In this document: one piece after another, positions 7,459-16,863 of the stretch
How the letters are laid out: each line of letters opens with the position of its first letter
Position numbering within the stretch: the stretch's first letter is position 1
Source of the DNA: Stenotrophomonas beteli
GTDB lineage: Bacteria > Pseudomonadota > Gammaproteobacteria > Xanthomonadales > Xanthomonadaceae
Direction of reading: 5' to 3'
DNA: 64,000 nt
Assembly: GCF_001431665.1 (NCBI RefSeq)
Contig: NZ_LLXV01000053.1
Coordinates: forward strand, 28,515-92,514
Notes under the pieces: generated by a model
The model's database searches: none
What the model was told of the DNA's origin: nothing
The model's input: the letters and a program-made list of their open reading frames with translations, nothing else
Program-made: the position numbers and the translations under genes

Positions 7459-8265
7459 ATGCCCCAGGTCACCATGCGTCAGATGCTGGAAGCCGGCGTC
7501 CACTTCGGCCACCAGACCCGCTACTGGAACCCCAAGATGGCTCCGTACATCTTCGGCGCCCGCGGCAAGATCCACATCATCAACCTGGAAAAGACCGTCC
7601 CGCTGTTCAACGACGCGATGAACTTCATCTCGTCGGTGGCCCAGAAGCGCGGCACCGTCCTGTTCCTGGGCACCAAGCGCAGCGCCCGCGAAACCATCCG
7701 TGAAGAAGCCGAGCGTTGCGGCATGCCGTTCATGAACCAGCGTTGGCTGGGCGGCACCCTGACCAACTTCCGTACCGTCAAGCAGTCGGTTGCCCGCCTG
7801 AAGGAACTGGAAGCCGGTGAAACCGACGGCACCTTCGAGAAGCTGGTCAAGCACGAAGTGCTGGGCCTGCGTCGCGAGCGCGACAAGCTGGAAGCTTCGC
7901 TGGGCGGCATCAAGGACATGAACCGCCTGCCGGACGCCATCTTCGTGATCGACATCGGCCACGAAGACATCGCGATCAAGGAAGCCAAGAAGCTGGGCAT
8001 CCCGGTCATCGCCGTGGTCGACACCAACTACAACCCGGAACTGGTTGATTACGCCATCCCGGGCAACGACGACGCCATCCGCGCTGTGCAGCTGTACGCT
8101 CGCGCCGCTGCCGACGCCGTGCTGGAAGGCAAGGCTGCTGCACCGCACGCCGCTTCGGTTCGCGAAGAAGAGTTCGCTGAAGCCGCCGCTGAAGGCGAAG
8201 ACAAGCCGGCCCGCCGCGCGCCGGCCAAGAAGGCTGCCAAGAAGGGCGACGACGCCCAGGCCTGA
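7459..8265 (+). CDS. rpsB: 30S ribosomal protein S2
   Basis: Structural protein of the small ribosomal subunit. The 268-residue product begins [19 protein letters not shown] and contains the S2 signatures [25 protein letters not shown] and [12 protein letters not shown]. It is longer than the 241 residues of E. coli S2 because of an Ala/Lys-rich C-terminal tail (about residues 235-268). The start has AGGAG at seven bases. It precedes tsf, as in most bacteria, but is separated from map by the pilus locus. The promoter lies inside the upstream chaperone gene. Confidence 0.98.
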   Translation: MPQVTMRQMLEAGVHFGHQTRYWNPKMAPYIFGARGKIHIINLEKTVPLFNDAMNFISSVAQKRGTVLFLGTKRSARETIREEAERCGMPFMNQRWLGGTLTNFRTVKQSVARLKELEAGETDGTFEKLVKHEVLGLRRERDKLEASLGGIKDMNRLPDAIFVIDIGHEDIAIKEAKKLGIPVIAVVDTNYNPELVDYAIPGNDDAIRAVQLYARAAADAVLEGKAAAPHAASVREEEFAEAAAEGEDKPARRAPAKKAAKKGDDAQA

Positions 8266-8276
8266 TCCAGGCCCCG

Positions 8277-8364
8277 GGGTGGATGCCCGGCGTCCACCCT
8301 CCCTGCATGCCGCCCTTGGCGCGTGACAGGACCGTGTCACACGGGCCGGCCACCATGCCGGCCC
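8277..8364 (+). promoter_or_regulatory. Three successive stem-loops between rpsB and tsf
   Basis: GGGTGGATG/CGTCCACCC (8277-8285 and 8291-8299), GTGACA/TGTCAC (8323-8328 and 8335-8340) and GGGCCGGC/GCCGGCCC (8343-8350 and 8357-8364) can each fold. No strong U-run follows the last one; GAGG for tsf comes 17 bases later. They may attenuate transcription, stop decay or tune the S2:EF-Ts ratio. Confidence 0.6.
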
Positions 8365-8391
8365 AACCCCTTTCTTTCGTGAGGTAATCCC

Positions 8392-9267
8392 GTGGAAATC
8401 ACTGCTTCCCTGGTCAAGGAACTGCGCGAGCGCACCGGCGCCGGCATGATGGAATGCAAGAAGGCGCTCACTGAAGCCAACGGCGACATCAACGCTGCTG
8501 CTGAAGCCATGCGCAAGTCCGGCGCCGCCAAGGCCGACAAGAAGGCTGACCGCGTGGCCGCCGAAGGCCGTCTGGGCCTGGCCCAGGACGGCGGCAAGGC
8601 CGTGCTGGTCGAAGTCAACTCGGAAACCGACTTCGTCGCCAACGATGACAACTTCAAGTCCTTCGTCAACGCCGTGGCCGCCGCTGCCCTGGCCTCCGAC
8701 GCCAACGACGTCGAAGCCGTGAAGGCCGCCACGCTGGCCGATGGCCGCACCGTTGAAGAAGCCCGCGCCACCGCCGTGCAGACCCTGGGCGAGAACATCC
8801 AGATCCGCCGCCTGGTGAAGGTGGACGGCAACAACACCGTCGGCGCCTACGTCCACACCAACGGCAAGGTCGGCGTGCTGGTCGACCTGGTCGGCGGCGA
8901 CGTCGAGCTGGCCCGTGGCCTGGCCATGCATGTGGCCGCGCTGAAGCCGCCGCACAACAAGGCTTCGGACGTTCCGGCCGACTTCGTCGAGAAGGAAAAG
9001 GAAATCGAGCTGGCCAAGATGTCCGAGAAGGACAAGGCCAAGCCGGCCGACATCCTGGAAAAGATCATCAGCGGCAAGATCAACAAGATCGTCAGCGACG
9101 TGACCCTGTACGGCCAGACCTACGTGCTGGGCGACACCACCGTCGAGCAGGTGGTCAAGGCCGCCGGCGCCGATGTGGCGGGCTTCAAGCTGCTGGTCGT
9201 CGGCGAAGGCATCGAGAAGGTGGTGGAAGACTACGCCGCCGAAGTTGCCAAGGCGATGCAGGTCTGA
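8392..9267 (+). CDS. tsf: Translation elongation factor Ts
   Basis: Nucleotide exchange factor that regenerates EF-Tu-GTP in the cytoplasm. The 291-residue product shows the N-terminal UBA-like segment [20 protein letters not shown], the conserved SETDFVAND motif and a full C-terminal dimerisation region, near the usual 280-295 residues. It starts with GTG at 8392, with GAGG seven bases upstream. It is the second gene of the rpsB unit and is followed by a strong terminator at 9301-9328. Confidence 0.98.
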   Translation: MEITASLVKELRERTGAGMMECKKALTEANGDINAAAEAMRKSGAAKADKKADRVAAEGRLGLAQDGGKAVLVEVNSETDFVANDDNFKSFVNAVAAAALASDANDVEAVKAATLADGRTVEEARATAVQTLGENIQIRRLVKVDGNNTVGAYVHTNGKVGVLVDLVGGDVELARGLAMHVAALKPPHNKASDVPADFVEKEKEIELAKMSEKDKAKPADILEKIISGKINKIVSDVTLYGQTYVLGDTTVEQVVKAAGADVAGFKLLVVGEGIEKVVEDYAAEVAKAMQV

Positions 9268-9300
9268 TTCCAGCCCTCCGGCTGTGAAGCAACCAGAAGG

Positions 9301-9328
9301 AGCCGCGGGAAACCGCGGCTCTTTTTTT
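9301..9328 (+). terminator. Rho-independent terminator of rpsB-tsf
   Basis: AGCCGCGG (9301-9308), the GNRA loop GAAA and CCGCGGCT (9313-9320) form a perfect 8-bp stem followed by C and seven T residues (9322-9328). Confidence 0.95.
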
Positions 9329-9536
9329 GTGCCCGGGACAATGGGAGGCCCATGCTCCAACCGTGGGTGGGCACCGTGGGGGCGCACACCGCCGCCGCAC
9401 ACCGGTACCTTTGCGTTACGCACCAATCAAGCCGATACTCGGCGCAGGGAATCGACAGTCACATAGCAGGAACGAAAATCGCGGACTGTGATGCATTCCT
9501 AGGTATTCTTGTCCTAATGGAATTGAACGACCCGAC

Positions 9537-11075
9537 ATGCCTCCCGAGCTGACAGCTGCCCTGGCGCTCTGCCGCAACCTGCCTTCGCCGCCCGGTATTG
9601 CCCTGCGCATCATCGAACTGGCGCAGGACCCGGAAGCGGACATCGCCACCGCCGCCGACATCATCGCCATCGATATGGCGCTGAGCGCTCGCATGCTGCG
9701 CATCGCCAATTCACCGCTGTACGCCAGCCGCCGCCGGATCGAGAACCTCGGCCAGGCGCTGACCATGCTCGGCCTGAATGCCACGATCAGCCTCGCCCTC
9801 GGCTTCACCGTCACCCAGGGCCTGACCGGTGGCAGCGGTGCCGACCACGACCTGCGCCAGCGCGCGTGGAAGCGCAGCATCCTCAGTGCACTGGCTGCCA
9901 GCCAGCTGGGCCAGGCGCGCGGGCTGCGCCGGCTGGAGGAGCTGATGCTGGCCGGACTGCTGCAGGACCTGGGCGTGCTGTGCCTGGCCCAGGCCGAATC
10001 GGAGCGCTATCTGCCGCTGCTGCGCGATGCGCGCGACAACATCGACCTGGTCTCGCGTGAACGCGACGCGCTGGGCTGCAGCCACGCCGACGTCGGCGCC
10101 TGGGTCGCCGAGCAGTGGGGCCTGCCGCGCTACCTGGTGGAGAGCATCAGCCACAGCGAAGACCAGGACGCCGCGGCATCGGCGTTCCAGGCCTGCGTCC
10201 AGCTGTCCGGCGCCGTGGCCGACATCTGGCTCGATGACGACGCCGATGCCGCGCGCGAGCGTGCCCTGCAGCAGGTGCATGATCGCCTGGAGCTGGACAG
10301 CGCGCGTTTTGACCAGGTGCTGGTGCGCATCAGCGAAGCCCTGCCGGACATCGCCAGCCTGTTCGAGGCCGGCCTGAGCTCGCCGATGCGGGTGCGCGAG
10401 CTGATCGACCACGCCCAGGAACTGGCCACCCTGCGCAACCTGCGTGAACTGCAGGATGCCGAACAGGCGCGCCGCCGCGCCGACGAATTCGAGGCCCGCG
10501 CCAAGCGCCTGGCCGACCAGGCCCATCGCGATGCCCTGACCGGCGTACTCAACCGCCGCCAGCTCGAGGCCGTGCTCGAACAGGAATTCCTGCGCGCCGG
10601 GCGCCAGGGCTGGCCGCTGTCGGTGGCCTTCATCGACCTGGACGACTTCAAGAAGATCAATGACGCCCACGGCCACCTGACCGGCGACGAAGTGCTGCGC
10701 GCCTTCGCCGGCAAGCTGCAGGGCCAGCTGCGCAACAGCGACACCGTCGCCCGCTTCGGCGGCGAGGAGTTCGTCGCGCTGCTGCCCAACACCAGCGAAA
10801 CCGTGGCACTGGACGTGATCCGCCGGGTCCTGGCCAACATCGTCGCCACGCCGATGGCCGAGCTGGAAGGCGGCCCACTGTTCGTCACCTTCTCGGCCGG
10901 CGTGGCCACCCAGGGCGGTTACGAGCGCTTCGCCGATGTGCAGGACCTGCTGCGCGCCGCCGACGACGTGCTGTACCGCTCCAAGAACCTGGGCCGCAAC
11001 CGGGTGATCGCGCGCTCCCCCGGCGCGCTGGGCCACGACGAGCTGTCGGCGACGGCCGGCGCCGAGCTGGGCTGA
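9537..11075 (+). CDS. HDOD-GGDEF protein, probable diguanylate cyclase
   Basis: The 512-residue cytoplasmic protein has an HDOD domain at about residues 10-210 ([39 protein letters not shown]), a linker rich in Ala/Arg/Glu that is probably coiled coil (about 285-330), and a GGDEF domain with GGEEF at 408-412. The inhibitory site RNSD (399-402) sits five residues before GGEEF, so the cyclase is probably active and under product inhibition. HDOD domains act as signalling or protein-interaction modules. It has no neighbour on its transcript: a terminator lies upstream and pyrH has its own -10 box. In E. coli tsf and pyrH are adjacent, so this gene interrupts the block. Confidence 0.88.
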   Translation: MPPELTAALALCRNLPSPPGIALRIIELAQDPEADIATAADIIAIDMALSARMLRIANSPLYASRRRIENLGQALTMLGLNATISLALGFTVTQGLTGGSGADHDLRQRAWKRSILSALAASQLGQARGLRRLEELMLAGLLQDLGVLCLAQAESERYLPLLRDARDNIDLVSRERDALGCSHADVGAWVAEQWGLPRYLVESISHSEDQDAAASAFQACVQLSGAVADIWLDDDADAARERALQQVHDRLELDSARFDQVLVRISEALPDIASLFEAGLSSPMRVRELIDHAQELATLRNLRELQDAEQARRRADEFEARAKRLADQAHRDALTGVLNRRQLEAVLEQEFLRAGRQGWPLSVAFIDLDDFKKINDAHGHLTGDEVLRAFAGKLQGQLRNSDTVARFGGEEFVALLPNTSETVALDVIRRVLANIVATPMAELEGGPLFVTFSAGVATQGGYERFADVQDLLRAADDVLYRSKNLGRNRVIARSPGALGHDELSATAGAELG

Positions 11076-11159
11076 ACAGGAAGCCCCGCGCCATCGGGGC
11101 GAATCGCCGGATTTTGCGCCGCAGTGCACAAAACACTATGGCCCGACGCCGCATGCGCG

Positions 11160-11165
11160 TAGAAT
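11160..11165 (+). promoter_or_regulatory. -10 element of pyrH
   Basis: TAGAAT lies 31 bp before the pyrH ATG. No good -35 box is visible 16-18 bp upstream, so the assignment rests on the -10 alone. Confidence 0.45.
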
Positions 11166-11196
11166 CGCCCGCGATTTCCACGCACCCGAGGTCCCC

Positions 11197-11925
11197 ATGT
11201 CCAAGCTCGCCTATCGCCGCATCCTTCTGAAACTGTCCGGGGAGGCGCTGATGGGAGATGAGGACTACGGCATCGACCCGAAGATCATCAACCGCCTGGC
11301 CCGCGAGGTCATCGAAGCCCAGCAGGCCGGTGCCGAAGTGGCGCTGGTGATCGGCGGCGGCAACATCTTCCGCGGCGCCGGCCTGGCCGCCGGCGGCATG
11401 GACCGGGTCACCGGCGACCAGATGGGCATGCTGGCCACGGTCATCAACGCCCTGGCCATGCAGGACGCGCTGGAGAAGCTCGGCGCCAAGGCCCGCGTGA
11501 TGAGCGCGATCAAGATCAACGACGTGTGCGAGGACTACATCCGCCGCCGCGCCATCCGCCACCTCGAAAAGGGCCGCCTGGTGATCTTCGCCGCCGGCGT
11601 CGGCAGCCCGTTCTTCACCACCGATTCCGGCGCCGCCCTGCGTGCGATCGAGATCGGTGCCGACCTGCTGCTGAAGGCCACCAAGGTCGATGGCGTATAC
11701 GACAAGGACCCGAACAAGCACAGCGATGCGGTCCGCTTCGACACCCTCAGCTACGACGAAGTGATCCGCCGCGGCCTGGAAGTGATGGATACCGCCGCCT
11801 TCGCGCTGGCGCGCGACAGCGATCTGCCGATGCGTGTGTTCGACATGGGCCAGCCGGGCGAACTGCTGAAGATCCTCAGCGGCGAGAACATCGGCACCCT
11901 GGTCCAGGGCCGCGATCCGGCCTGA
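11197..11925 (+). CDS. pyrH: UMP kinase
   Basis: Phosphorylates UMP to UDP in pyrimidine nucleotide synthesis. The 242-residue product has the amino-acid-kinase fold signatures [40 protein letters not shown] and [13 protein letters not shown]. Length is typical (about 240). GAGG sits five bases before the ATG. It precedes frr, as in most bacteria, but frr has its own promoter-like TATAAT. Confidence 0.98.
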   Translation: MSKLAYRRILLKLSGEALMGDEDYGIDPKIINRLAREVIEAQQAGAEVALVIGGGNIFRGAGLAAGGMDRVTGDQMGMLATVINALAMQDALEKLGAKARVMSAIKINDVCEDYIRRRAIRHLEKGRLVIFAAGVGSPFFTTDSGAALRAIEIGADLLLKATKVDGVYDKDPNKHSDAVRFDTLSYDEVIRRGLEVMDTAAFALARDSDLPMRVFDMGQPGELLKILSGENIGTLVQGRDPA

Positions 11926-11983
11926 GCCTGAGCGGGCGGCGACAGCCGGGTCGATCCAGGCCCGGCAGCGTCCCGTATTCGCC

Positions 11984-11989
11984 TATAAT
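11984..11989 (+). promoter_or_regulatory. -10 element of frr
   Basis: A perfect TATAAT ends 32 bp before the frr ATG in the 96-bp pyrH-frr gap. No matching -35 box is visible at 16-18 bp upstream. It would let frr and the following genes be transcribed apart from pyrH. Confidence 0.5.
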
Positions 11990-12021
11990 CGCCCGATTCC
12001 AGATACATCCAGGACCGGGCG

Positions 12022-12576
12022 ATGCTCAACGACATCAAGAACAACGCGCAGACGCGCATGGCCAAGAGCATCGACGCTCTGAAGCACACCCTTACCTCCA
12101 TCCGGACCGGGCGTGCCACGCCGGCCCTGCTGGACCGTGTGACGGTCAATGCCTACGGCAATGCCAGCACCCCGCTGAACCAGGTTGCCTCGATCTCCAA
12201 CGCCGACGCCCACTCGCTGCTGGTCACCCCGTTCGACAAGGGCATGATCAAGGAGATCGAGAAGGGGCTCTACAACGCCGAGTTCACCCCGAACACCCTG
12301 GGGACGGCGATCCGCATCAACATGCCGCCGCCGACCGAAGAGCGCCGCAAGGAGCTGGTCAAGCAGGTGCAGAAGGAAGGCGAAGGCGCCAAGATCGCGA
12401 TCCGCAACATCCGTCAGGACGCGAACAAGGAAATCGCCAAGCTGGTCAAGGACAAGGCGATCAGCGAAGACGAGAAGAAGCGCGGCGAAGACGACATCCA
12501 GAAGTTGACCGACGCCAACATCAAGGACGTCGACAAGGTCGTTGCCGACAAGGAAAAAGAACTGTTGTCGGTCTGA
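12022..12576 (+). CDS. frr: Ribosome recycling factor
   Basis: Splits post-termination ribosomes together with EF-G. The 184-residue product matches the family length (185) and carries the usual signatures SIRTGRATPALLDRV, NMPPPTEERRKELVKQV and AIRNIRQDANKEI. It is followed five bases later by uppS, so frr probably heads the frr-uppS-cdsA-dxr-rseP-bamA string. Confidence 0.98.
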   Translation: MLNDIKNNAQTRMAKSIDALKHTLTSIRTGRATPALLDRVTVNAYGNASTPLNQVASISNADAHSLLVTPFDKGMIKEIEKGLYNAEFTPNTLGTAIRINMPPPTEERRKELVKQVQKEGEGAKIAIRNIRQDANKEIAKLVKDKAISEDEKKRGEDDIQKLTDANIKDVDKVVADKEKELLSV

Positions 12577-12581
12577 AGTCG

Positions 12582-13349
12582 ATGCCTTCAGTCCCGCCCC
12601 CGTTGCCGGCTGCCCTGCCCCGCCACGTTGCCATCATCATGGATGGCAACGGCCGCTGGGCGCAGCAGCGGCGCCGCCCGCGCGTGATCGGCCACCGTGC
12701 CGGCGCGCGTGCCGTCAACCGCACCATCGAGCGCTGCCTTGAGCTGGGTATCCCGGCGCTGACCCTGTTCGCGTTTTCCAGCGAGAACTGGGGCAGGCCG
12801 CAGGACGAAGTGGATGCGTTGATGAAGCTGTTCCTCGGCGCGCTCGACCGCGAAGTGGACGAGCTGCATCGGCGCGGCGTGCGCGTGCGCTTCATCGGCG
12901 AACGCGAACGCTTCGGTGCAGGGCTGGTCAGCCGCATGCAGCTGGCCGAGCAGCGCACCGCCGACAACACCGCGCTTACCCTGTCGATCGCCGCCAGCTA
13001 CGGCGGCCGCCAGGATATCGCGCGTGCCGCGCGCGCCCTTGCCGCTGAAGTCGCGGCCGGCCGCCTGCTGCCCGAGCAGATCGACGAGTCGCTGCTGGGC
13101 CGCCAGGTCGCTCTGGCCGACCTGCCGCCGCCGGACCTGTTCATCCGCACCGGCGGCGACACCCGCATCAGCAACTTCCTGCTGTGGCAACTGGCCTATA
13201 CCGAGCTGTGGTTCACCGAGGCGCTGTGGCCCGATTTCGATGCCGACCAGCTGCAGCAGGCGCTTGATGCCTATGCCGGCCGCGAGCGTCGATTCGGCCT
13301 GACCAGCGCCCAGATCGCCGCCCTGGCCACCGAGACCTCCAGCCCATGA
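12582..13349 (+). CDS. uppS: Undecaprenyl diphosphate synthase
   Basis: Cis-prenyltransferase that makes the C55 lipid carrier for peptidoglycan and O-antigen synthesis. The 255-residue protein has the catalytic motif [11 protein letters not shown] with D21, the [11 protein letters not shown] substrate-binding segment and the C-terminal [20 protein letters not shown]. The ATG at 12582 is chosen because family members begin just before the [10 protein letters not shown] strand. Its stop overlaps the cdsA start as ATGA. Confidence 0.97.
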   Translation: MPSVPPPLPAALPRHVAIIMDGNGRWAQQRRRPRVIGHRAGARAVNRTIERCLELGIPALTLFAFSSENWGRPQDEVDALMKLFLGALDREVDELHRRGVRVRFIGERERFGAGLVSRMQLAEQRTADNTALTLSIAASYGGRQDIARAARALAAEVAAGRLLPEQIDESLLGRQVALADLPPPDLFIRTGGDTRISNFLLWQLAYTELWFTEALWPDFDADQLQQALDAYAGRERRFGLTSAQIAALATETSSP

Positions 13350-14182
13350 CCAAGACCCGAGTCCTCGCCGCGCTGATCATGGCGCCGCTGGCCATCGCTG
13401 CGATCCTGCTGCTGCCGACGCAGTGGCTGGCCGCCGCCGCCGCCGCCGTGCTGCTGATCGGCCTGTGGGAATGGCTGAAGCTGTCCGGCATCGAAGACAC
13501 CCTGGCGCGCACCGTGCTGCTGGTGCTGAACCTGCTGCTGATGGTGCTGCTGGTCTGGGCCGACGGCAGCACCCTGGTGCTGTTCCAGATCACCACGCTG
13601 GCCGGCGTGGCCTGGTGGCTGGCGGCGCTGGTCTGGCTGCGCTTCTTCAACTTCGGCGCACAGCCGACGGCCCCTGCGCGGATCGTGAAGATGCTGGCCG
13701 GTACCCTGGCCATCGTCCCGGCCTGGGCGGCGCTGGTGCTGATCCATGCCGGCGGCGATCCGCCGGGCCAGCAGGGCCACCTGTGGCTGCTGGCCGCGCT
13801 GGCCCTGGTCTGGGCGGCCGATTCGGGCGCCTATTTTGTCGGCAGACAATTCGGCAAGCACAAGCTGGCCCCGCGCATCAGCCCCAACAAGACCTGGGAA
13901 GGCCTGTTCGGTGGGCTGATCGCCGGCGTCGCCGTCGCCCTGGGCCTGGGCTGGTTGGCCGGCATCGATGCCGCCCACCTGCCGGGGCTGCTGATCACCT
14001 CGGTGGTGGCGGTGTTCGCCTCGGTGCTGGGCGATCTGTTCGAAAGCCTGATCAAGCGCCATGCCGGCGCCAAGGACTCAGGCCACCTGATTCCGGGCCA
14101 CGGTGGCGTTCTGGACCGGGTCGATGGCGTGCTGGCGGCCGTGCCCGTGTTCGCGCTGGGCAAGGAAATCTTCGGATTCTGA
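13346..14182 (+). CDS. cdsA: Phosphatidate cytidylyltransferase
   Basis: Inner-membrane enzyme that makes CDP-diacylglycerol from phosphatidate and CTP for phospholipid synthesis. The 278-residue product has about seven hydrophobic segments and the complete CDS signature near the C terminus ([13 protein letters not shown] then [11 protein letters not shown]). The start overlaps the uppS stop (ATGA) and dxr begins two bases after its stop, so expression is probably coupled. Confidence 0.97.
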   Translation: MTKTRVLAALIMAPLAIAAILLLPTQWLAAAAAAVLLIGLWEWLKLSGIEDTLARTVLLVLNLLLMVLLVWADGSTLVLFQITTLAGVAWWLAALVWLRFFNFGAQPTAPARIVKMLAGTLAIVPAWAALVLIHAGGDPPGQQGHLWLLAALALVWAADSGAYFVGRQFGKHKLAPRISPNKTWEGLFGGLIAGVAVALGLGWLAGIDAAHLPGLLITSVVAVFASVLGDLFESLIKRHAGAKDSGHLIPGHGGVLDRVDGVLAAVPVFALGKEIFGF

Positions 14183-14184
14183 CC

Positions 14185-15375
14185 ATGAATGCTGCTGCAG
14201 ACCTGCGCCGGGTCGCCGTATTTGGCGCCACCGGCTCGATCGGCGCCTCCACGCTGGACGTGATCGCCCGCCACCCGCAGCGCTACCAGGCCACCGTGCT
14301 GGCGGCGGGCCGCCAGGTGCAGGCGCTGCTGGCCCTGTGCCGGCAGCACGCGCCGGCCCATGCGGTGATTGCCGACGAATCGCTGTATGCGACGCTGCGC
14401 GACGGCCTGCGCGAGGCCGGCCTGGCCACCGAGGCCCATGCCGGCCACGCTGCACTGGACCAGCTGGCGGCAAGCGACGCCTGTGACACCGTCGTGGCCG
14501 CCATCGTCGGCGCTGCCGGCCTGTCCTCGACCCTGGCCGCCGCTGCTGCGGGCAAGCGCATCCTGCTGGCCAACAAGGAATCGCTGGTGCTGGCCGGCGA
14601 ACTGCTGACCCGCACCGCCGAGCGCGCCGGCGCCGAGATCATCCCGATCGACAGCGAGCACAGCGCGATCTTCCAGTGCCTGCGCTCGCGCGATGCCAGT
14701 GCCGACGGCGCCGGTGTGCGTCGCATCCTGCTCACCGCCTCCGGTGGCCCATTCCGTGGCCGCACCCGGGCCGAACTGGCCCAGGTCACCCCGGCGCAGG
14801 CCGTTGCCCACCCGAAATGGTCGATGGGCCCGAAGATCTCGGTCGATTCGGCGACGTTGATGAACAAGGGTCTGGAAGTGATCGAGGCCCATCACCTGTT
14901 CGCGGTGCCCGGCGAACGCATCGAGGTACTGGTGCATCCGCAGAGCCTGGTGCATTCGCTGGTCGAGTTCGTCGACGGCTCGACCCTGGCCCAGATGGGC
15001 CTGCCGGACATGCGCACCACCCTGGCCGTCGGCCTGGGCTGGCCGCACCGCATCGAATCTGGCGTGGCCGGGCTGGACCTGCTGGCGCAGGGCCGGCTCG
15101 ATTTCGAAGCCCCCGACACTGGCGCGTTCCCCTGCCTGGCGCTGGCCTGGCAGGCGATGCAGGCCGGCGGTACTGCCCCGGCAGTGCTGAACGCTGCCAA
15201 CGAAGAGGCGGTTTCAGCGTTTCTTCAGGGCCGGATCGGTTTCCTGACCATCCCGGACCTGGTTGCTAACGCTCTTTCAACACTGCCGACCGAACCAGCC
15301 GATACACTGGAGGTCCTGTTGTCCGCCGACCAGCGGGCACGCCAGCTGACCCTGAACGCCATCGCCGCCGCCTGA
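14185..15375 (+). CDS. dxr: 1-deoxy-D-xylulose 5-phosphate reductoisomerase
   Basis: Committed enzyme of the MEP isoprenoid pathway, converting DXP to MEP with NADPH. The 396-residue protein (E. coli 398) shows the dinucleotide motif [27 protein letters not shown], the metal-binding [10 protein letters not shown] and [20 protein letters not shown]. The ATG at 14185 follows the cdsA stop by two bases. With uppS it links isoprenoid precursor supply and polyprenol synthesis in one operon. Confidence 0.98.
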   Translation: MNAAADLRRVAVFGATGSIGASTLDVIARHPQRYQATVLAAGRQVQALLALCRQHAPAHAVIADESLYATLRDGLREAGLATEAHAGHAALDQLAASDACDTVVAAIVGAAGLSSTLAAAAAGKRILLANKESLVLAGELLTRTAERAGAEIIPIDSEHSAIFQCLRSRDASADGAGVRRILLTASGGPFRGRTRAELAQVTPAQAVAHPKWSMGPKISVDSATLMNKGLEVIEAHHLFAVPGERIEVLVHPQSLVHSLVEFVDGSTLAQMGLPDMRTTLAVGLGWPHRIESGVAGLDLLAQGRLDFEAPDTGAFPCLALAWQAMQAGGTAPAVLNAANEEAVSAFLQGRIGFLTIPDLVANALSTLPTEPADTLEVLLSADQRARQLTLNAIAAA

Positions 15376-15430
15376 ACGACCGCCTCGCCCAGCATGACGA
15401 CGCCGCCCCTGCCCGCCACTGTGAGCCTGC

Positions 15431-16789
15431 ATGACTGATTTCATCGGATCGGTCTGGTGGATGATCGTCAGCCTCGGGCTGCTGGTCACCTTCCACGAAT
15501 TCGGGCATTACTGGGTCGGCCGCCTGTGCGGCGTCAAGGTGCTGCGCTTCTCGGTCGGCTTCGGCCGGCCGCTGTGGTCGCGCCGCGACCGCCATGGCAC
15601 CGAGTTCGCCATCGCCGCCATCCCGCTCGGCGGCTATGTGAAATTCCTCGACGAGCGCGAGGTCGAGGTCCACCCGCACGAACGCGGCCAGGCCTTCAAC
15701 CACAAGACCGTGTGGCAGCGCATCGCCATCGTCGCCGCCGGCCCCCTCGCCAACCTGCTGCTGTGCATCCTGCTGCTGTGGGCGATGTTCGTGATCGGCA
15801 AGCAGGACTATTCCCCCACCATCGGCCGCACCAGCGGCATTGCCGCCACGGCCGGCCTGTCCGGCGGCGATCGCGTGCTGCGCGTGGACGACCGCCAGGT
15901 GGTCACCCTGGGCGAGGCCAGCATGGCGCTGACCGCTGCGGCGATGGACCGCCGCGATGTGAAACTGGAAGTGCTCGATCCCGCCGACCAGGTGCGCGTG
16001 CGCACGCTGCCGCTGTCGCAGCTGCCGGCAGGCTTCGATGAACGGCGGGTGCCGATCCTGGCCGGCCTGTACTGGCAATCGTGGCTGCAGCCGGCCCGGG
16101 TCGATTCGCTCACGCCCGATTCGGTGGTGACCGGGCTGCTGCAGCCCGGTGACCTGATCGTGGCGATCGACGGCCAGCGCATCGACAGCGTCGACCAGGT
16201 GATCGGCGAGATCCAGGCCCTCGGCCGCGCCGGCGGCCCGGGCATGATCGAAGTCCTGCGTGGCGGCGAGCGGCTGGCGCTGGAGGTCACCCCGCGCCAG
16301 GGCAAGGACGGCAAGGGCAACCCGGTCTGGCAGATCGGCGTCGGCTTCCCTACCTCCTACAGCCCGGCCTACGACACCCTGCTGCGCTATGGCCCGCTGG
16401 ACGCGGTCACCGTGGCCGTGCGCGAAACCGGCCGCCTGGCCGCCGACTCGCTCGGCATGATGGGCCGCATCATCACCGGCAAGGCCTCGCTGCAGAACGT
16501 TTCCGGGCCGGTCACCATCGCCCGGGTGGCCAATGTGTCGGCCAAGCGCGGCCTCGACTGGTTCCTGCAGTTCCTGGCCCTGCTGTCGCTCAGCCTGTGC
16601 ATCATCAACCTGCTGCCGATCCCGATCTTGGACGGCGGCCACCTGCTGTATTACCTTATCGAGTTGGTCAAGGGCAGCCCGCTGAGCGAGCGTGCCATCG
16701 CCGCCGGCCAGTACATCGGCCTGGCGTTGCTGGCCGGGCTGATGGGGTTGGCGTTCTACAACGACATCCTCGGCCTGGTCCCGCGATGA
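15431..16789 (+). CDS. rseP: RseP, site-2 intramembrane zinc metalloprotease
   Basis: Inner-membrane protease that cleaves anti-sigma factor RseA-type substrates in the envelope stress response. The 452-residue protein (E. coli 450) has H22-E23-F-G-H26 in the first membrane segment, the LDGGH metal ligand motif in the third, two central PDZ domains (about residues 110-330) and C-terminal membrane helices. The ATG is at 15431, 55 bp after dxr. Its stop codon overlaps an ATG at 16786 in the bamA frame. Confidence 0.96.
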   Translation: MTDFIGSVWWMIVSLGLLVTFHEFGHYWVGRLCGVKVLRFSVGFGRPLWSRRDRHGTEFAIAAIPLGGYVKFLDEREVEVHPHERGQAFNHKTVWQRIAIVAAGPLANLLLCILLLWAMFVIGKQDYSPTIGRTSGIAATAGLSGGDRVLRVDDRQVVTLGEASMALTAAAMDRRDVKLEVLDPADQVRVRTLPLSQLPAGFDERRVPILAGLYWQSWLQPARVDSLTPDSVVTGLLQPGDLIVAIDGQRIDSVDQVIGEIQALGRAGGPGMIEVLRGGERLALEVTPRQGKDGKGNPVWQIGVGFPTSYSPAYDTLLRYGPLDAVTVAVRETGRLAADSLGMMGRIITGKASLQNVSGPVTIARVANVSAKRGLDWFLQFLALLSLSLCIINLLPIPILDGGHLLYYLIELVKGSPLSERAIAAGQYIGLALLAGLMGLAFYNDILGLVPR

Positions 16790-16863
16790 ACTTTTCCACG
16801 TTGTTGCCGTCTACAGCGTCGGCATCCCGCACCAATGAAATCGACCTTCCTACCGGACGTGAC

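Noticed and set aside
7291..9426. 711-codon open frame antisense to rpsB and tsf
   Set aside because: Shadow of two ribosomal-class genes; it has no recognisable protein features.
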